A stretch of 64,000 nt of DNA, taken from Macrotrachela quadricornifera. Lineage: Eukaryota > Rotifera > Eurotatoria > Philodinida > Philodinidae. The notes below the pieces were generated by a model, which saw only the letters and a list, made by a program, of their open reading frames with translations, was not told the origin of the DNA and searched no databases. Of this stretch, positions 57,605-64,000 are shown piece by piece (the first letter of the stretch is position 1; each line of letters begins with the position of its first letter). Location of the stretch: assembly GCA_022393335.1 (NCBI GenBank), contig JAJEKB010021351.1, forward strand, positions 62,001 to 126,000, read 5' to 3'. Made by a program: the position numbers and the translations under genes.

Positions 57605-58400
57605 TCAAGGTGAAAAAAATTGAATATTTATTATCTCATTTATAACTTTTTCACAAATATGAGTGGTTCCTTCAAATGAATCATTTATTGTTATTTTTTT
57701 CGATCGGTATTTAGTTAAATTTTTATTTAATTTATTGTCATATTGCAATTTGAGTTGTATTGCAAGTTCATCAATTATGGTACACACATTAGAAACTTCC
57801 ACAGATGTATCGGATTTACTAAATCCTATTCAAATTAAAAAAAGAGCAAATTGTTGTTCACTATTTGTAAAAATGAATATACCGGAACATGTTGTAATTA
57901 AACTATAGGAAGCAAGACCTTTTTTCATATATTTACAGTTATCAAGTAAAATTGTTGATTGATTTGAACAATAAGCTATTGACGACGTTGTAACTATACA
58001 GCAAGGACACGAACACCTTGAAGCAAGAACTTTGCTTATGTTTCAAAAATTTTTGTTATTTCTGATCCATAAATTTCAATAAGATTATAATCAGTCATAT
58101 TTGCGTAATCAAAATTACGGCAGAAAAGATTCTCTGGTATTACATCAGTTGCCCTCTGAAATGAATAAATAAACTTTTAGTTTTAGAATTTGTAGTGAGA
58201 AAATAACTTTCAATGAAACTATTCTTTATTGTATTACAATAAGACATTCAGAAACTATCTTCGCTTGAAACTCTATTTAACCTTTTATCAAATTTCACTG
58301 AGCGTTTTAAATAATCTGGATTCATTTTCATATATGAGAAGCTGTAGGTACTAGAATCAGATCGATTTTTCATTATAAACTTTCCGTAAAAATCTTTTTA
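57605..58400 (-). pseudogene. Unrecognised decayed gene, exons on minus strand
   Basis: Coding-like blocks are KNRSDSSTYSFSYMKMNPDY (58370-58255), RATDVIPENLFCRNFDYANM after an acceptor CATTTCAG (58155-58030), VLASRCSCPCCIVTTSSIAY (about 58025-57835), and after an in-frame stop SDTSVEVSNVCTIIDELAIQ, running to INIQFFSP at 57605. The third and second blocks are in different frames without an obvious intron, and the stop falls after FALFLI. The sequence has no family I know. It probably belongs with the exon at 59564-59725. Confidence 0.4.
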
Positions 58401-59563
58401 TATTCGCGAATGTCCAAATCAGGATATTAATTCTTTATTTGAACTCGAATCCTTCTTTATCATTAAACACTTTAGCGTGCAACACAGTATGCAGATGGAA
58501 TAGGAACATATCTAGCAACATCTTAATTTGTTTTTAATAAACTGGATAGTTCTTGTCTTATGCAAAATAAGTCACTATTTATTTAACGATGTATGATAGA
58601 TTTTTTTTTTTAGCTAAAAATTCAGAAGTATAAGTTATGCTAAATTTGCCTAAAATGTTGTTACAACTTAAATTTCTATTTCTTCTAAGAGTAATGCTCT
58701 GGAAAAAAAACTAGATAATACGTTAAAGGCATTTTCTAAGTGCCGAAAAACTGAAAAAAAGTTAATTTTAAATAGAATAAAAAGTTAATTGTTGTGACGG
58801 CCTTCAAAAAACTATACCAACTTTTAGAAGTTGATGCCGGAGTAGCATAGACATTCGTTTCAGATAAATAGAAAATTTTGACCATGATAGAGGGCAAGCT
58901 CAGCAACAACAATTTAAAATGGCTTCATTTTTGGACGATTTTCTTGTGAATTATTGATGTAATAATATTTCGTTTAATATGTATAATGAACTGAAGGCAC
59001 TTCGCTCATGTGAATTAAAAAACATTAATACTCTAACCCATGATGAACACATGAAAATATTGGTATACATGTCTCTATTTCTTTACCAACACATATTATG
59101 TCATTACCTAATATATATCAATCAACTTCTAGATCCCACTGTTTTTTTGCCATTTATCTATCAAAAACAATGATTATGTGGTTGTAAAACTCAATTTATA
59201 TTCAATTATATCTTTTATTTCAAGAACTATTATCCTAAATGTAAATCAAAAAGCAAAAATAGCATTTTCTGTGACCAAAACTAGGAACATTAGTTTGTTT
59301 TCACTATGTAAAATAATTATAAATAAAAATAATAAGAAGTATAAATAAATACAAATATAAGCATAAATAACTTGAAAAAACTTGAGTGCCAATAAATATA
59401 AATCAAATCTCCAGTCATAAAATTAATATAAATAAAAGCTTTATATTCATAAAATGATAATAAAGAAAATCTTTATCTCTATTTTATAAATACAAGTGAT
59501 ACTTTTTTAGATCAAATTTTTTACATTAGTATTTAAGAATGCAAGAAAGTTAACTTACTCTAT
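58401..59563. other. AT-rich sequence between minus-strand exons
   Basis: Low-complexity stretches include a run of ATAAATA units at 59320-59420. No supportable exon or repeat was found. If the flanking exons belong to one gene, this is intronic. Confidence 0.35.
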
Positions 59564-59725
59564 TTGAATATTGTACTACATAGTTTTTCATTATAGCACA
59601 CCAATGAAATACTGAAATTATTTTAATATGATTATTTCGATTGTATAATTGGTGCATTTGAACCATGGTTTCTAAGAACTTATGTTGTTCCATTAGATAA
59701 GATTTTTTTTGAAGACTATCGAATC
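59564..59725 (-). CDS. Single well-spliced exon of an unrecognised minus-strand gene
   Basis: A 162-nt open exon lies between an acceptor TTTCTTTTTCAG and a donor GTAAGT. It encodes FDSLQKKSYLMEQHKFLETM, then QLYNRNNHIKIISVFHWCAI and MKNYVVQYSNR. Splice sites and composition are good. The neighbouring exons of the same gene are probably the decayed blocks at 57605-58400. No domain recognised. Confidence 0.4.
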
Positions 59726-60039
59726 TGAAAAAGAAAATCAAATGAAGATTGTTTTTAGACCTGGCACTTTATCTTTTTTTTCCTATCAACGAAGTAAAGT
59801 AAACTAAAGTGAATTATAATATGGATAGAAGAAATACGAGTCACATTTTTCGTTCTATTGTTGTACATGTGGGGTAAAATGAATTTCTTTCTCGTCTGTC
59901 TTGTATCTCCACATGGAAAGGATATTTTTCTTGCATAGATAACGTTATATAACAGCAGAACGAAAGAGTGGCTCGTATTTCTTTCATCGCTAATACTTGA
60001 ACTTTATCGTTCCTCCACTAGTCTGACTATTTAATTACT

Positions 60040-61085
60040 TGAAACCTATTGATGATAACTGTAAAAAATTTAAAAGCTCTTTTTCAGAAATCATTGTTAC
60101 TACAATCGATACCAACCAGTATTTCTTTCATAATAAATATGAATTCGATAACACAACATTTTACCACAATCATCGGCCATGACATTACACAGCGAGACAA
60201 CGTTAATAATAAGAAAAAGAGCTTTCGCTATTTCTCCATCATAAGATTCAATGAAATAATGTCTAACCATAATGATGCCTGAAGCATACGGTTAAATTTA
60301 AGAACCTTCAAGAGATTGTTATTAATTCTATAAATGATAAATTGCAACAGCTCCCATATTCTTAACAATCTTCGGAACAGAGATGTAATTTTTAGTCTCT
60401 CAATATTCTATGACTTTCGATTGTCTGTAAAAATGATCTCATTGAAAAATTAACAATTCAGATTATTATAATACTTGACGGTGAGGGTGAGCAAAAACGG
60501 CATAGTTCAAAGATGTTCCACGAGAAATTATATCACATTGGAAGATATGGATAACTACGTGGAAACATATTTTGAATTTGACTAGATAAGAAACTTACTG
60601 ATTAAATCATAGTTTTGAAAATCTTTCTTTTGAACGAATATTCTGAACGTTTGATAAAAAAAATATTTTCAGAATTATGATTGACTCAATAAAAACGAAT
60701 TTATTTTAAGAACATTTTAAGTAGTCTATGTAATTAAACACAATTAATTTCATCATTATTTGTATTTTCGAGGATATTTAATGGTCAAATGAGTAACAAG
60801 ATTTTGTTTGCTTCAAATATTATGCATTTTTGTTTGGTTATCAGCAGCATGAAGGAAGTAAAAATCTTTCGATATTTCGAAAATTAATTTTATTTTATTA
60901 GAAAAATCAAACAATTGTTTTTAAGCATATTTTTAAAGAATTTTACTACATTTTATTTTATTTAATATGGAAGACAGAATAAGTATAATATTCAATGATT
61001 TTATTCAGTGTAATGTAATTTGAAAAGTTTTAATTTCCATTGGATTGAGTGTAACGACTATATTCTTCGAATAATTTGAACCTAA
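60040..61085. repeat. Direct duplication, copy 2 (partner 54680-56215)
   Basis: Same orientation as copy 1, 5.3 kb away, ending close to the 3' end of the alpha-mannosidase gene. It lacks the 260-bp element, and after its end there is no transposon such as follows copy 1 at 56231. It therefore shows the ancestral structure. The short coding-like frame is also interrupted after YHNHRP here. Confidence 0.75.
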
Positions 61086-61131
61086 AATATCAAAAACTCA
61101 ATATATTAACTAATAACAAATTTATTCATTT

Positions 61132-64000
61132 TTAAATACTTGTTGATTTCCAATAAGATGATTCATTATTATTTGTTTTCCAAACAAGACGTGTCATTTC
61201 ACTCAATGGATAATTACCTGCAAGTGTTAATTCAATGAAATCATTAATTTTACCTAACTGATTAAATAAAATTTGTAAATCAATTTGAACTGGCTTTGAA
61301 AAAATTGCATCTTCATTTATTTCAAAGTAATGTTCAATTCGTATAAGATATATTTTTGGTGCCAATTGATCAAATGTTAATAAATGAATATTATATGGTA
61401 ATGATTCATTTAATGCTGACCATGTTTGACGATAATTATTTGAATAATTAGCATAAGATATTTTTGGTAATGCATATGTACTAATTGGACTCATGAAAAG
61501 ATGTTGAGCAGAAGGACGATGATAAAGAGCACTTGATTCAGGTGGTTCAAGAATAAGAAAATGTCTACCACGTATAACAAGACCTTTACCATATGCGGTT
61601 TCATTCATTGGTTCACCAACACCTTGTGAATCATCATAAAGTGTACGACGATGAACCATAAGTTCAACTGAACCATCATGCATACTTGAACCACCTTCAG
61701 ATCGATCTTAAAATAAATTTAAAAAAGTTTATATATAAAATTTTGAAAAAAAAAATCCTTTTCAATACCTGTAAGTATTGTCATTTGTCTATGATTATCT
61801 TTAATCCAAATACGACTTACAACTGGATAATAATTTCCACTAACATTTTCATATACAGTATAATTATATGATAGTCGATAATCTCTTTTACGTTCAAGTA
61901 CTTGACGTCCATTAGCATCCGTAAAAAAAATTCCATTACTTGGAATATCTGTATCATAACGCATAATTATTTCTTTACCAAGATTATCTTCAATTGGTAT
62001 TGGTCCAACAATCCATTCAATTTCAACTATTCGTGCACCATCATAAACTCTTATTTCTTGACTAGCCCATTCATTATAAATAATTAATGCTGTTTGAACT
62101 TGATCAGCATATGTACATGTTCTTATTTATAATTATAGAATATTTTTAATGAAGAAGAATAATATTTTTATACTTACATATTACGTGAATTACTAACTGG
62201 TAATGTATTAGATGTTAATGGACGAAAGAAATAAGCACCTGATGCTTGAAATTCTGGACTAGAATTATTACCTAGAAAACCTAAAGTCAAAAATAATATA
62301 ATTTCAAGACGCGTTAAAAACTAGCCTTAAACCAAATAAATCTATATGAAGTTTGAGTATAAATTTTTTTAAATTGACACATAGAATTTTGGACGTATCT
62401 CAGTTGTTCATTTCGAATCTGAATTAGACCATTAGAAAAAAATCCGTAAGTATTTCTTCAGACAACTTTTTTTATAGCTTTTCATAATGCATCTTATGGC
62501 GAAACGTGATCTACAAGGAATGTTAAAGTCTTTGTTTATCTCTCCCACAGACCATGATTTTTGTATAAAAATATGCGATACGTTTTATAATGCAAAGCGA
62601 TTTTCCAATAAACAATTGAAAAAAGGCAATATTTAACTAATTATTAATTAATATATCCAAAAAATTCTGTGTTTTCATGACTAATGGATTAATTATTGCA
62701 TGGTATTCTAATAGAACCGCTGAACTTTTGTTCAAGTATGATATCTTATTTGAGGGTAATGGTCTAGTCGAGGAATCCTGCAGCAAGGGTGCTAATAGCT
62801 TTTTAATAAATTTCAGCATTTACACCGAAATACGTCCTACATCATATTTACCGATTTAAAAAATTCTATATTCAATCAATTATTAATACTTACTTGTATA
62901 CCAATAAAAACCTTGTGCAGAAAATACTGCTATAAGATTTTCATCTCTATTAGTAATATTATTTAAATTTCCTTGACCATCAAATTCAATTCGAAGATGC
63001 TTAATGATAAAAAAAACAAAATAATTTACAAATAAATCTTTTTTTATTTATTATTTACTTCATTTTGAAGTATGCATGCTTCATTATGTGTTATTCTTAT
63101 TGTAGATTCTTCTTCCATTGTTGTATCAGCTAATAAAAATATATATTTATAAGAAATGAAAACTATTATTCATTACTTTTAGCTTCAAAATAATAAGTAT
63201 TAAAACCAAGTGCTGGTATAGGTGTTCGAAATAATAATTCATATTGAGCAGAACTTGTTCGACCAGGAATATTTTTTGTTGGTTGAGATATTGGAATAAA
63301 CTAAATAAATAAAAATATTTCAAAAGAAAAAATAAAATTAATTTCTTACATCAGCTGCAATCGTTTCACCTGTTGGACTTCGTATTGTATATTTTTTTGT
63401 AACTGGTACACGAACCATATTTTCAATTGGTTGAATATTTGGATTCCATATTGTTAATGTAAACTATTTAAGAATTTATAAATAAACAAAAAAAATTTTT
63501 CAAAAATAAGTTTTATTTACATTTTCTTGATTTTCAATTGGTATACATTCGCTTATATTTGAAAATGTACAAAGAAATTGCATTGGTATTGGTAATGTTT
63601 GATTTTCTTTTGATAATAATTTTTTATAAGCTTCATTAATAACATACTAAAAAGAAATTTTTTTAAAACAATTTGTTGTTTTTTCTTTTTTTACAAGTGC
63701 AGAATCAATTCCTTGTGATAATCGTTGTGCATAATCATCAGCAACATGTTGTTTTTCAGTTCCACTAACAGCATCATGATGTTGAACAACACCCATTGCT
63801 TCACCTATATATATATATTAATAATTAATTATATCGGAGAAAATATCTTTATTTATACTTAAAGGAAAAATTTTATCACGTAATGTCATATTTGAAAATG
63901 CATTAAGTTGTTTTGTTACTTGATGAATATTATTTGAATAACGTTCATATTGTTTTAATGCTGGTCTAGATGTAAAATAACCATTCCAAAGACCATGTTG
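61132..64000 (-). CDS. MAN2B1: Lysosomal alpha-mannosidase (GH38), C-terminal exons, partial at right edge
   Basis: Ten exons on the minus strand: 63859 to the edge, 63804-63695, 63646-63521, 63463-63350, 63300-63177, 63129-63059, 62999-62894, 62280-62178, 62121-61769 and 61706-61132 (TAA/TAG side at 61132). Phases agree at the junctions checked. The GH38 middle-domain signature is clear: [35 protein letters not shown]. The beta-sandwich region shows [12 protein letters not shown] [59 protein letters not shown] (family LTDRSQGGSSLxDGxxELMVHRR) and [13 protein letters not shown] [12 protein letters not shown]. The enzyme removes alpha-mannose residues from glycoproteins in lysosomes. The N-terminal catalytic domain lies beyond the window. 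The 62281-62893 intron is larger than the others (0.6 kb). No damage was seen. Confidence 0.93.

Noticed and set aside
1..64000. CRISPR arrays, prokaryotic operons, Shine-Dalgarno sites
   Set aside because: Spliceosomal introns, polyadenylation signals and eukaryotic protein families show this is eukaryotic nuclear DNA; no regularly spaced repeat array was seen.
1..64000. Telomeric TGTGGG repeats or long retrotransposons marking a subtelomere
   Set aside because: No such repeat run and no reverse transcriptase motif was found, despite the abundance of DNA transposons.

Overview
This window looks like nuclear DNA of a small invertebrate with a compact, AT-rich genome. Several things suggest a bdelloid rotifer: very short introns (about 50-55 bp) with GT-AG or GC-AG borders, many decayed DNA transposons (mariner, piggyBac, hAT, SWIM/Mutator-like), fold-back elements, and gene types often seen in bdelloids. 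That assignment is inference, because no rRNA, mitochondrial or telomeric marker is present. A 10-base N run near 54.4 kb shows this is scaffolded sequence.

Layout. 1-6.1 kb: minus-strand, left-truncated papain-like cysteine peptidase (copy A). Its first intron has swollen to 2.7 kb by a mariner and a fold-back element, and further palindromes lie 5' of it. 7.2-10.8 kb: fold-back elements and a second mariner. 11.0-12.4 kb: secreted DUF4139-like protein (minus), divergent from a six-exon, membrane-anchored amidase (13.1-15.1 kb, plus). 15.6-16.5 kb: decayed mRNA cap (guanine-N7) methyltransferase. 17.9-21.2 kb: decayed IQ-motif gene (minus). 22.2-24.2 kb: hAT-like element holding a 600-bp palindrome. 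25.1-26.9 kb: zinc-finger-like/coiled-coil/leucine-rich-repeat protein. 29.2-30.0 kb: four-exon GNAT acetyltransferase with a GC-AG intron. 34.5-36.4 kb: type II membrane protein with a Thr-rich linker built from tiny phase-1 exons and a C-terminal uromodulin-like D8C domain. 39.9-40.7 kb: piggyBac remnants. 41.0-44.7 kb: complete copy B of the cysteine peptidase (minus), with all catalytic residues and a C-terminal domain that looks like a Rossmann/receiver fold. 46.7-47.8 kb: a SWIM zinc-finger ORF between iterated terminal repeats. 50.2-52.0 kb: hAT-type element with a perfect 8-bp target duplication and a 73-nt tRNA cloverleaf inside. 54.1 kb: secreted Hint-domain protein cut by the assembly gap. 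54.7-61.1 kb: a 1-1.5 kb direct duplication with two later transposon insertions. 61.1-64.0 kb: C-terminal ten exons of lysosomal alpha-mannosidase (minus), running off the right edge.

The genes do not form a pathway. The informative patterns are structural. Pairs of duplicated segments (cysteine peptidase loci; 54.7/60.0 kb; 5.9/39.6 kb) show which insertions are recent. Several fold-back elements share a subterminal motif with a mariner copy. Intact genes, with introns that check out in phase, lie next to clearly decayed ones.
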